Positions 10,911 through 22,478 of a stretch of 64,000 bases of DNA are shown here, in pieces (positions within the stretch are counted from its first letter, which is position 1; each line of letters opens with the position of its first letter). This stretch comes from Bidens hawaiensis (Eukaryota > Streptophyta > Magnoliopsida > Asterales > Asteraceae), in assembly GCA_021521415.1 (NCBI GenBank), contig JAIQDT010009098.1, forward strand, positions 22,836 to 86,835, given 5' to 3'. The position numbers were made by a program, and so were the translations under genes. The notes beneath the pieces were generated by a model that was not told where the DNA came from, searched no databases, and saw only the letters and a list, made by a program, of their open reading frames with translations.

Positions 10911-13846
10911 TTTTAATTAACCTTATATATATATATTAAATCTAATAAATAATTTTAAAATCATAATTAACTTATAAAAATCAGTTCAAACTAAATAAAA
11001 ATTATATAAATTTAGTATATATTATATCTCACCATTTACCCTTAAAAACCGAACTTCCATTCTTGTAAAATATTAATAAAAATCGTTAATAATCTATATC
11101 GTAACGTTTAAAATATTAAAACTCATTTCGTTAACACGTCAAATAAATTTCTAAACTTTTAATTATTAATTCAAGAATCTTGAACTTTATAACCTTCACA
11201 TCGTCACCTATAAAATAATAATATAATATTATCGCATTTCCGTTAACTAAAATAATAATTTAATAATCAAGATTGGTAAAGCTTGTATTATAATCTCAAA
11301 ACCTCAACATAACTTATCAGTATATAACCCCGTTAGATTGTTGATTGAGTCTCGTATTTGTTTATCCTAGCTAGTGCGGATCTTTCAAGTCGGCTTTTGT
11401 GACGATTTCAGTTCGTTCGCCGTTTACAATCTTTACAATGCGTTTGGTTATCAAATTCAAGTATTATGATTTCGATTACAAACTACAATTCACTAGATGG
11501 ACTTGTGTGTTACTTGATTACTTGCTCGAATTTTACTTGCACGTGGTAGCCTCAATAAGTATGATCATACGCTCCCCTTTGCACTCAGGTCCATTGTATC
11601 GAGTGGAAAAAAGCCTCGTTATCCGAGTGCGTTGGTTGTTACCAACTGGAAAGCACCTTATTTGTGTGATTACCCGAGTACGTTGGTTGATACCAACTAT
11701 AAAGGACTTTACTTGCTCATTTATTACTTGTCCATGAATCGTATGATATTTACGTATTATATCAAACTGTGAGAATCTCACTGCTATGTTCATAGCTGAC
11801 TTTATTTTATACATATGTGATGTGCTAAAAGTAGTTATTAATTTATTAACTAAATAAACACTAATCTAGACACTAAGTAATAATTCTAGACTCTTAACTT
11901 AACTAAAACTACTAACCGGCAAGTGAACCGGTCGACTCTAGTACAGCTAAGTCCGGATATCGAACCCACGAGACTCTATTGATTACGTAAACTAGCTAAA
12001 TTAGACTCAACTACATACACGACTATTTATTTATATTACTGGGGGTTTTACTAAAAACTAATATTAAACTAATATTAAATTAACCACTAAGACTTAAAGA
12101 CGACTTAAATCTAGACTTAATTCAAATGATGACAAACAACCACCTAGGCTAGAATCCCCTAAGTTTCAGTTATCAATTAACCGGGAGACTATTTAGTTAT
12201 GGAACTGGGATCGTGAAATAGACGCTTAAGAGAAAACCCGAATATGACCCCTGACCCTTCTCAAGAGACACCTATGGGTTTCTAATAAGTTTTAACACAC
12301 ATCAGTATTAAAAATCAAGTTTCCTTACGGTTACCTAATTAATTACAAACTAGTTCCTTTATACGAAATTCTACCTTACAGCGCAGAAATCAAAGGCAGT
12401 CTAATATATTCAATTGACTCGATAGACAAAGTTAATCAATCAAACCTAGACAGACTCCTTAACTAAATCTAGCAATCCTGATCAACAAAGACTTATCAAT
12501 AACCTAGCACCTTACAGCTATTTAGGTTAACAGCACACTTAGGTTTATTTGATTAAATAATATTATTCCTATGATCTTAATGCATATCAATCATAAAATA
12601 ATCAAGAACACAAAGTAATTGACCTAATAGCGACCTATCATAATGACAAATAATAATCAAGGCAACTATGGAATAATAATAATTAATCAAACAATTATAA
12701 ATATCCATATGCATCAATTTAATATAATTAAACCTTTTAACTAGTTCATAAAAACCATAACGATAAATAAATCCCAAGTCAAAATCAAACGTCAACAAAG
12801 GTTCATCATAAGCCTAGGCAGTCTATAATGTTTAGCCTAGCATCTTAAAATCAAACAAAACAATAATAGACGAAATCATGACGAAAATAAATAAAAATGG
12901 AAGATTAAAGGCGATAAAACTCATGGTCTTCGTTCTTGGATGATAAGCACTTCGCCGGCTGATTCCTAGCCTTCAAACCCACCAAATATTGCAATCCTAA
13001 GCTCCAGGAAACTCCAAATTTGGCTCTGGTTCGTAGGGTATGATCAGGATTAAGTTTAGGGGTGTTTAAATAGGTTTCCTGGGCCCAAAACTGATAAAAA
13101 CCGAAGAAAATACGCGAAACGGGATGCCCAGCGAGCCGCGCGGCGGGATTTGGCCTCCCGGTCGCGCGGCGCTCCGGATAAGGGGGCTGACCGGTCCGGT
13201 TTGTTTCCTGATGCGGTCTGGTTCAATTCTGATGCTCCGATTCACCGGTTTAGCTTGTTTTAGCTCTTTTTTCGCCCTTTTTAACCATGAACAAATCTTG
13301 AAACCTACATTATTCAAATATGTTAGTAATATACAAATTTTAATAAAAACCAAATGGAAACTAATAAAATATTATATTAAATATACAAGGGATTTATATA
13401 TATTTAGCATTATATCAATATGTTATAGGTGTAAAGATACGAAGATGAAAATTAGAAGAACATAGCATGCCTATAAGATATTCAAAGAACAACTTATCAT
13501 TTGTTTATTTGTTTGTTACAACTTGTATTATTTGATAAACTTGTGTTACATGAAGATTTAAATGAAATAATGTTATTATGGTTACCTAATAGTGTCACGT
13601 GTGTTTGAGCAATCTGTACGTCATACTCAGGCGTTTCTGCTTTAGCCGGGGTGTTACCGTTCAGTCAAAATCAGACAGGTTTTTTGTGCACGAGATACCC
13701 GGGTAAACAATGGCAATTACCGTCGCTACCAAAGACGAGCGAGCCGCTGGCAACGTGCAGTCGCATTCTCACAATCATCAATCCAAACCAAATGGTTAAA
13801 AGTCAGTAACAAATGATAATATAACGTGCTGCTAGAGAATTTCACC
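10911..13846. other. Gene-free, repeat-derived region
   Basis: No protein domain recognised in any frame. At 11600-11715 an approximately 60 bp phrase built on 'cgagtrcgttggttgntaccaact' occurs twice. A GC-rich patch (13120-13190, gagccgcgcgg and gtcgcgcggcg) lies in AT-rich surroundings. The texture is that of decayed LTR retrotransposon sequence, but I saw no boundaries that prove it. Confidence 0.4.
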
Positions 13847-14844
13847 GGTGAGTATGTCTACTCGGGTAGGGTTTTTCTAATACCTGGTATGGAACCGGGT
13901 TCGGGTACGACCGAGTATTGGTCAAACTCAGGTTGGGTTAGGTCCGGGTATTGACTCTCCAACCTGTGTACCGGGTTCAGTTCGGGTAAGAACCAGGTAT
14001 CTGAATATTCTATTTTCGGGTATTGAAAAAAGTCAAAAGCCATATTTTTGGGGTTTTATTTTGGTAGTTTTGAAGTATAGATTGGGTTTTTAACGGGCTA
14101 CACCTTTTTTTTGGTATTTTTCAGTATTACCAAGCAAGGTTGCAAAAGTCGTTAAGCGAACCCTAGGCTGGGGAGTTGGGTGTACTCGGATTACTTGGAG
14201 AGTACTCGGACGTGGTAAATATAAAGAAAATTAATTTTTGGATATTATATACATGTCAAACATCATACATTTACAAATATTTATAACAAAATATGTGAAT
14301 ATCAATATAAATAAGAGAAATGTATTCTTAAATAATAAATTATTCTAAAAACTGCTAATCATCAATTAAGAGAATGATATTTGTTTTTTAATATTATATA
14401 AATACGAATAATGTTCTATTTTTTTCTAAGTCAAAATTAGCCCAAGTTCACCATTAGATGTGATTCTGGCTGAGGTTGACCAACTTTGATTGATTCTTAG
14501 TAACTACGCGGAGTTACAGAAACTCGTCTTGGTGACATACTTTGTAGTGAATACTCGAAGAGTACCCTTGTAAACCTAATTTTACAACGTTGTTACCGAG
14601 TATAAATCGGGTTCGGTTCCGGTTTTCTAGATACAGATTTTGGTACTGAAATGCATACTCTATCTGTATCCTACGGGTACCGTCGGGTACAGGTTTAGGT
14701 ATTAAAAACTCAATTTTGGGTTTTTTTCGGGTTCAGTTCAGGTACAGGTTTTTTGTGCACCTTTATACTCGGGTAAACCAATGGCAATCCTATTCTAGAG
14801 AAAGCCCGTTGCGTAAGGCCCACTACGCTGGGACGATCCAATAT
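13847..14844. repeat. Dispersed 'gggtattcgg'-rich repeat, copy 2, split by a MITE
   Basis: It has the same left end (ggtgagtatgtctac) and right end (gacgatccaatat) as 7989-8514. Removing the insertion at 14135-14592 and one copy of its target duplication leaves about 532 bp, matching copy 1 (526 bp). Short runs that look coding on either strand here are by-products of the repeat. Confidence 0.7.
14135..14592. mobile_element. hAT-type MITE nested in the dispersed repeat
   Basis: Terminal inverted repeats CAAGGTTGCAAAAG and (reverse complement of the right end) CAACGTTGTAAAAT. The flanks are TTACCAAG (14127-14134) and TTACCGAG (14593-14600), an 8 bp duplication with one mismatch. Copy 1 of the host repeat is uninterrupted at the same point (attaccggttata), which confirms the insertion. 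It is 458 bp with no coding. Confidence 0.75.
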
Positions 14845-17139
14845 TTAGAACAAATTTTTGTATAAGTTAAGTTGTAACACAATAATATAATATGGGGACT
14901 TAATTATCAAGCTTAGAAGAGACACTTTTGTTATTAAAACTTTAATAGGTGAGTTCATGTTTTCCCTTTTTTTTAATTTTAAAACTTTTTGGGGAATTTA
15001 GAATACATACTCCTAAATGTTTTTATAAATTGTTTTGCTTGTATTATTAACCAAGACCAATTTAGCTGCCATAAACAATCCTCGACTTTGTAGCACAATC
15101 ATTTACTCCAATAGGAGCCACGCAATATATGGGTAGTACTATATAGGGAAGACCCCCACACTCAATGGGACAACCACCCGTTGAATGATAAAATATATAT
15201 CTTGTGACATATATACGCGTTGTTTTGTAACTTATGTTGGTAGACATAAGTAAAATTAACACATAACAATAAGGGGTATGGGTAAGAGGTTTATTATTTT
15301 GATGTTCACGGGTCGTAGACACAAGTTTGATTGTGAACTTGTTTAATATGCAACATACTCGTTTTATTTGTGTCATGTGTCTTAAACTTCTGTCCTCACC
15401 AACATATTGTTGACATATTTTGAGCATGTATTTTCATATATTAATCGGAAGTGATGCACTTAGGCACGATGCAATACGAAGTTACAACTAAAATTGAAGC
15501 TAGAAGAATAAATAGGCTAGATTTATGGATAATCCATTTGTTGTAAACTTTGTATTTCCTTTTCTGTTTGTTGTATTTGGGATCAAGACACTTAGTATTG
15601 TAATAATTTTAATATTTTCTGTTGCGTTTGGTTGATACTGGTCGCCACAACTAATCCCCTTAGTCGGGTTGTGACATATTTTAAGGTATCAATTGAACAG
15701 GTTGAAATCTCGTGTCTCTTGTTCAATGATGTTCTATTTTTTTGTTAATCTTATGTTAAATTCTTTGAAATCATGTGCTATTTTCAAAATTTAGGAGGTA
15801 CTTGATTGAGTCAATATTTGTTGCATGTTTGTTCTAATTATGACAAGTGGTGAAATGGCCGGGTTGAGACGGTTTGGTAACAAATCAAAATGGGTAATTT
15901 TGTGGTAGTTTCAAATGTAACTAGTTGAAATAAAATACCTTTAATTTTTATGATAATTTGTGAGTTAAATCTGGTTACAGAAGATAAATCATTACAATAA
16001 TAGTTTGTTTTGAGTAGAACAATTAAGTTGTATGCGGTTTTTTTTTCATGTTTCTTTTAGCTAGTGTTTGTTTATTAGTTTGAAACATGGTTTGAATTTT
16101 GGTTGTAAATTTCTAACATGTTTGAACAATGTTTTGTGTCGAACTCGTGAACACATTTAGTTAAGAGGGTTGAGCTTGTGTCAAGCTTGAGCCATTTTGT
16201 TGGAATACATATTAAGGTTAACCGTAGCTCATTAACGTAGAATGCTAAGTTTCTTAGATATTTGAAATTATGCGCATGTAACAATTTGTTATAGCTATCA
16301 TCTTCATAAACATCTCTTTTTACTTTCAAATGTCATCAGAGCATCACAAGTCTTTTAATCACGTTATGTATCAACTCCGACAATCACCTTCCACTAATGT
16401 GTATCGATTTTTGACACTTCAGGTTTTCAAATCAGTTTCTCATTGACTATCGCAACATTTCCTCTATATTAATCATCAAAAAGTTGGTCTTTAACATAAA
16501 CACTATTTGTTTTGCTTTGGTTTCCACCAGTAACAATTCAACTAAGTGCGTATTTTGTTTTGCTTTCCACCAATCATAATTCAATTACTTGGGAATCAAG
16601 TAAGTTGGGTATTTTGTTTTACTTTCCATCAATCATTATGCAGTTAAGTGGGCCACCAGTTACCTATTAATTTCACATTTAAGAAAACGAGTCACAAGCT
16701 AACTCATGATTCAACTAATTAGTTCATGAGTTTTGTTTGAAAATTATTAAATCATTAACAAAATTATATTTTGATTTCATACTTGATTTTAGAAATGGCG
16801 AGTTACGATGTTTTGTTGAGGTTGGTTATGGATTATCATTGTTTTTTAACCTAGTTAATATATACAATTACAGGCCACCGCAACATGCAGGTCCTCAATA
16901 TTGATTACTCACATAAATAAACAAAACCACACCAAACCAACCGCTGCCAAGGCCGTCGTCGCCACCGCCATTATCCGAGTCGTAACTGCTTTATTTTCCA
17001 ACCTAAGGGTTTTCCGCCAAGTGAGATCACAATGTCAACCACATTGTATCCTCGTTATATTCCAATCTAAAACAGCTTGTCGCCCTTTACCACCATGGTT
17101 TGCTAGATTCTAAGATAATACTAGTGAAACAAAAAACTT
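14845..17139. other. AT-rich region without a recognisable gene
   Basis: Frames up to about 120 codons at 15062-15427 and 16075-16329 show no family resemblance and no good exon boundaries. At 16502-16640 the word 'attttgttttgctttccacc' occurs three times with changes, followed by 'aatcataattcaa'-like sequence: a small local direct repeat. Confidence 0.4.
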
Positions 17140-17326
17140 CGAGTAAAGTGCCAAAATCGTCCCTAAGGTTTGGTCAGTTCTGCGACTTTCGTCCAAAAAA
17201 CTTATTTTTTGCAACTAAACCATTGAGGTTTCCTATTTCTTGCCAGTTACGTCCAAAGCATTAACTCCATCTATTTTCATAGTTAAGTCAGGGGCATTTA
17301 TGTCTTTTTACTATTTTGTTTATTTG

Positions 17327-17364
<38 letters not shown>

Positions 17365-18352
17365 TACTATGATTTAAATTCTAAACAAACTAAAAAGGCA
17401 ATAAACAAATATAAATGAAAATCCATCAATCACTCTCTCTCATTTTGATCCCCTCTGCATTACTCCACCACCATCATCTCCCGGTCTTCCACCATCTTCA
17501 CCCTCAAACCTTTGAAACATGATCAATAAACCAAACCAGAAACCCACATCACCACAGCAGCCGCCTAAAACCCCATCACCGCAGTTGCCTACAACTGCCA
17601 TCACGTGATTCCGACACAAATGCTCACCACCATGATCGATTAAACCACCTGAGTCTCATTATCGTGTTAAAGAGAGAGGCGTAAAGTGGTGGGGGTGCAA
17701 AATCGGCGCAGCTTGTTGCCCGTTTGCCTGCCACTTTATTGTAATCGTTTTATAGTAAATTATATAAAAAGTTTGTTATATTTAACTACCACCGTCACGA
17801 TTTGGATTTGGATTTTGATTTCGGGTATTGGATTTGACGAAAATTGTGTTGGGGAACCAGAATTGATGGTTGGGGGGTAGTAAGATCGGCAGGCGGCTCC
17901 GACGGTGGTGGCCGGAGTTGGCGGTTGTTGTTTACCCCAATCTTTGGTTCTGGATTAATTGAAGTTAATGGCACGAAATTGGAGTTTGAAAACAAGTGAG
18001 TCTTGTTCGTTTAGCGGTTACGAGTTGGTCTGGAACATTAATTTGGTTGTCTCGTTTTGCTTTGGAGTTAGCCGGAGACGTGGCCGGACTAGGCACAGGA
18101 AGAACGAGACTGGAAGGAGACGCAGAGTGAAATGAATTTTAACTACATTGAATTATTATAATTTAACCCTCTTAACTTTTATTTCAAATTAATCTCAACT
18201 TTCCATAATTGCCCCTGTATTTAACCATGAAAATAGATGGAGTTAATGATTTGGACGTAAATGGCAAGAAATGGGAAACCTCAATGGTTCAGTTGCAACA
18301 AATAAGTTTTTTGGACGAAAGTCGCAGGACTGACCAAACCTCAGGGACGACT
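17140..18352. mobile_element. Long-TIR Mutator-like element with non-transposase cargo
   Basis: About 145 bp from 17158 (cgtccctaaggtttggtcag) is repeated in inverse up to about 18347 (reverse complement cgtccctgaggtttggtcag) with only scattered differences. Long TIRs are typical of MULEs. The flanks CAAAAAACTT and CAAAAACTTT may be an imperfect target duplication. The interior has a TTA microsatellite (17327-17362) and a pyrimidine- and CCACC-rich stretch at 17440-17700 resembling a 5' leader or exon. No transposase is visible, so it is non-autonomous and possibly Pack-MULE-like. Confidence 0.7.
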
Positions 18353-18950
18353 CAAAAACTTTTTTCAAGCATATATACTCATTCATGATAAATATTATCT
18401 TGTTCATGTAACTATTATCGATCATACTAGCAATCCATCTCAGCCTCTCATTATCATCAGAGTACATTCTATCTATCGCCGCTGTAAAACTGACAAGGTC
18501 TACCAATTATCTATCACGATCTGAATGTGGTTCAAAGGGCAAGGCCAAATTGATCATGTGGCATGGGCAAGGCCAAATTATTTTACGACACTTAACTTAT
18601 ATTAAAAACATCATAAGATATATTTTACATTTTCGTTTTTTTTAATAAATTCTGAGTTATGATTTTTTTATTAACTTTTCACTTTTTTAAGGTTTTTTTT
18701 ATTTTTGCTACAAATTTTTCTCATAATTCTCATTTTTGTCCATTTTTATAGAATAACTTGACACTTATTTCAATTTGATAAGTTTTCTTCCAATTTGTAA
18801 TATCTAATAATAATTTTTTTATGAATATATCAAATTATTCCCGTAAGATTTATTTGTAGTTTTGTACTTCTGTACACTAGCGGCGGCGACTTACGTTAAG
18901 AGTTCCGTGTATAATTGTTTCGGGCTGCAAACAAAATAAAAGAATTTAAA
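18353..18950. other. AT-rich spacer, no gene seen
   Basis: It holds T-rich low-complexity sequence (18590-18830) between the MULE and the Helitron. No coding frame, RNA gene or regulatory motif could be supported. Confidence 0.4.
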
Positions 18951-20365
18951 TCTACCTATTCTAATAAAGTAAAATAAATGTGGATACTTGTCATGTTTTG
19001 GTTAATTCTGATAATATTTCCCCTCCAAAACTAATACCCTAATATATGTAATAAATCAATAATTATTTACTTTCCTTTTACACTATATTTATATAATATC
19101 TATATATTTTTATAAATATAAATATTAACATATTAGTTTACTATATATTTCAAAATAATTGGCGAATTCCAAAAATCAACAACAAATCATGTTTCTCAAA
19201 TGAAAATTGTTTCAGGTTTTTTTTTAAACTTAAATTTGATTTTATGGGTCAAAAGTTGGTAAATATATTGTTTGGTATAAGTTAATTACATTTATGTCAA
19301 AATTTGTTACGGATCAAAAATAAAAATTTTGATTATTTTTAAAAGTTTAAAAATGCAAAATAGATTTATCGTCAAATTTGTTATGGGTTCAAAGTATTGA
19401 CTTTAAAATGTTAAGAGTATGAAAGTTAGAATTTTAAACATGATTCAGGTTTCAAATTTATTTGTAATGTCATTTTTTGAAATAATTATAAGGCTCGAGA
19501 TTTGGAAAATTGACTATTTTTCTCTCAACTATTAAAATTCAAGAAAAGATTGTGAACACTTTCGACATACCACCCGAAACCTATCAATGCTTCTAACTTT
19601 TATCAAATTTGAAATATTTATGTCAACATTAATTTTTTCTCTCAACTATTAAAATTCAAGAAAATATTGCGAACACTTTCGACATACCACCCGAAACCTA
19701 TCAATGTTTCTAACTTTTATCAAATTTGAAATATTTATGTCAACATTAAGTTTTCTTTAATGGTGATCAGAACGTTGTATGGGAAGTATGTCATGTAAAA
19801 CTATGCTCAAATGAAACAAAATATTCACAAATTGAATGGGTTAACATGTTATTTTTTATGTTATTATGACAAAGTCGAGAATCCCTCTGAAACTTATCAA
19901 AATCTTTTTCATGGTGTAACTCAGAAAAACACAGTTCTTAAAGAACATTTATCGTTACAATTTAATGTTCTATTTTCCTTTGATGGGTGGTAAATTGATA
20001 AATATATCAATAAAGGTACGCTCATTTGGTATTTAGGCCGAGTGGTTAGAACTACTATCGTATGAGAAGTTTTATTTCCAAAATTGGTTTATAACCATAA
20101 TTCTTTCAATTATACATATATGACACCGAGAATGAATTTTACAATAGAAAGAACCATTCTCGCACACGTTTTTGCACATCCATTTTTTTTATTAAGTTAA
20201 TTTAAAAAATTTATTTTGTGATATAAATAAAATCAATTTATTTACACATAATATAGATACAAGTATATATGTAATACATTTTTTTATATACGCGATGTAA
20301 TTATTTGTTTTACTTGTAACTTTATAATTAAAATATCCCGTTTATGACACGGGCTCTAAATCTAG
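18951..20365 (+). mobile_element. Non-autonomous Helitron
   Basis: The left end is tctacctattctaataaag. The right end has the hairpin cccgt...acggg (cccgtttatgacacggg) eight bases before CTAG. The flanking bases are A (18950) and T (20366), as expected for a Helitron. It is 1415 bp without Rep/helicase. The interior includes the duplication at 19518-19750 and a 60-codon frame at 19811-19993 that I do not recognise. Confidence 0.65.
19518..19750. repeat. Tandem duplication of about 115 bp inside the Helitron
   Basis: Two adjacent copies start with ttttctctcaactattaaaa and end with tatttatgtcaacattaa; they meet near 19633. They differ at only a few bases (for example gattgtgaac versus tattgcgaac), so the duplication is fairly recent. 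Confidence 0.85.
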
Positions 20366-20580
20366 TTTAAATAATAATATAGAATATTGTTCAATTGTAT
20401 TAGCGGGGAGATGAATAGCTACAGAAAATTGAGAAGCTTATAAGTACGATTATGGGTTTATAACTTCATATAAACCACCATATAACATAATTACCCAATT
20501 AAGTCTCCATATATATTTTACATGGTTTAATGCCAGAGATGTAATGACCAATGCAATTTGGAGGTACGAAACTAAGAAAA

Positions 20581-20918
20581 TTTGTTTGTAATTTTAGTGT
20601 TATCAACGTATATTTTAGCATATTGGATTAAGTTGTCAATCGAGAAAATAACGTTAATGAGTAATCGGGTTAGGTGACACGGAGGTGCGAACTCAATTTA
20701 ATTATAATTTTCTTGGGCTTATTATTGGATTTTGTACTTGGGTTTGAGTATTAATATTATCAAATCCAATAATAAAGCCCAAATACGATTAGAATTAAAT
20801 CGAGTCCGCACTTCCAAGTCACCAAACTCGTTTAATCTTTAATGTTATTTTCTCGATCGACAACTTAATCCAATATGCTAAAATATATGTTGATAACACT
20901 AAAATTACTAACAAAACT
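20581..20918. repeat. Near-perfect foldback (about 150 bp arms)
   Basis: The left arm (20581-20733) and the reverse complement of the right arm (about 20757-20918) share long runs: gtaattttagtgttatcaac, tattttagcatattggatta and tcgagaaaataac. The loop is about 20 bases. There is no coding and no clear target duplication. A transcript would fold into one long hairpin, so it could act as a siRNA or miRNA-like precursor; that is inference. Confidence 0.8.
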
Positions 20919-21440
20919 CACATTGATCGCATGTCCACAACCGTTCATCCGCCTCATGTTATTAATTTAAATAGATAAACAAGTTTACGGATGGTAAATG
21001 AATTCAAAGCTAATAGAAACATGATATTCAAAATATTTCGGATGTGTGTATTCAACTAATTGATTGTTTATGAGATTAATTTTGAAAAAATTGCTTGTTT
21101 TAGGGGGGAAACCGTATTAGGTGATAACCCATTAACCATGATGGTTGTCTAAATCTCACCTGATGAAATTATTTGTAGTATTTGTATTATTTTGTATTTA
21201 ATAGTTCGTTAGATCTCCCGAGTTATCTCATTAACTTTGTGTATATTAGGAGATTATTATGTGAATAACAGACCATCCAGTTTTCTATTCTCTCACAGAT
21301 GGTTGTCTAAATCCGTTTATCATATTGGCATTGATAATATTGTATAATTTTAAAAAATACAAAATACAATATGTTATTAACATAAAGTTATTTTAACTTG
21401 TGGGATTCCCTTGCGCTTCGCGGCGGATCATTTAGATGGT

Positions 21441-21783
21441 CAATGGTGGAGGATACTTAGGGCCAGGGGAGGCCCTGGCCCCCGCTGTTTTTTTACGTAG
21501 TAGTGTAAATTTATCCGATTTCGTTCGAAAATTTTTATACGTAATGTAAATTTAGCTGTTTTCGGCTGAAATTTTTTATACGTATTGTAAAACTTATTCT
21601 TTTTGGGCCAGAATTTTTTATACGTGGTGTAAAATTTAGCCGTTTTCGGCCGAAATTTTTTATTCGTAGTGTAAATTTAGCCGTTTACGACCGAAAATTT
21701 GAGCACGGTCCCTTTCGTTTGTGAAATTTTGTATACATTTTGAGTCCGGCCCCTCTGATATCTTAGTCCAAGCTTCGCCACTG
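21441..21783. mobile_element. hAT-type MITE with perfect 8 bp TSD
   Basis: The left end CAATGGTGGAGGATACTTAG corresponds to the reverse complement of the right end, CAGTGGCGAAGCTTGG. The flanks are a perfect TAGATGGT (21433-21440 and 21784-21791). The interior repeats 'tatacgtagtgtaaatttagccgttttcgg'-like phrases four times. Same family as 7126-7318. Confidence 0.8.
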
Positions 21784-21915
21784 TAGATGGTACTGATCTG
21801 GTTCGTCACAACATTGCTACCAACATTGCTACCAAAAGAGAAAAATACTAAAAACTAAAAAGTAAAATCACAAAAAATAACTGTCATTTCAAAAGAAAAA
21901 TAAGGTTTCAACTAA

Positions 21916-22475
21916 GGCTGAGGAGTGTGGGGGGCTTTAATGAGGGCTTTAGTAGGGGCTCCAAACAATAATATTATGACGTGTGGCAGAGAGAGAAACT
22001 TGATAAGGGGGTTGTTGGAGCCCTCGTTGGAGCCCTGGCCACTGGTGTGGAGGGGCTCCAGCGAAATTTTTTTTTTAATTTTTTTATAAATATATTCAAA
22101 CAACGACATTTTTTTTGTGTTAGTTTTGAGAGGATTTTAGGAGGAAAGGTGTATAATTGTGAAATGAAGTATATTTTATAAAGGTATATATTTATAGTTT
22201 AAGAAAATATTTTTTTTTAATTTAATATGAGCTCAACGGCTCTTTTCCGTAAACCTATATAGAAAATATATATTTTTTTTGTTTTTTTCGGCTCCCAACG
22301 GTCCAAAATACCTCAAAAGGTGTGCTCCTCTCTCTCTTCTCCCGCTAACCAGCTCACGCCTGCATTGTTTTTCGCGTTAGCGCCCCCGTTAGCGCCCCGG
22401 TGGTGTGGTGTTAGCGCTTGGGGGCGCGAGCGGAGGGGCTCTAGCGCCCCCGTTGAAGCCCCACACCCCTCAGCC
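21916..22475. mobile_element. PIF/Harbinger non-autonomous element (deletion derivative)
   Basis: The TIRs are GGCTGAGGAGTGTGG and (right, as read) ccacacccctcagcc, with TAA at 21913-21915 and 22476-22478. Both end regions match the neighbouring 22479-24496 element closely, including the gtgttagcgc/gggggcgcgagcgg block, but the transposase region is missing. It is 560 bp. The match suggests an internally deleted relative mobilised in trans. Confidence 0.85.
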
Positions 22476-22478
22476 TAA

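Noticed and set aside
11399..11814. Overlapping frames of about 100 codons on both strands
   Set aside because: They come from a local direct repeat ('cgttggttg...ccaact'), and neither strand resembles a protein family.
13124..13465. Overlapping coding frames on both strands at 13066-13465
   Set aside because: They arise from a GC-rich patch in decayed repeat DNA and match no family.
15062..15427. 121-codon frame on the minus strand
   Set aside because: No domain, no splice context and low-complexity composition; probably a chance frame.
20035..20062. tRNA-like 'taggccgagtggttagaactac'
   Set aside because: Matches only the A-box part; no T-arm or acceptor stem follows.
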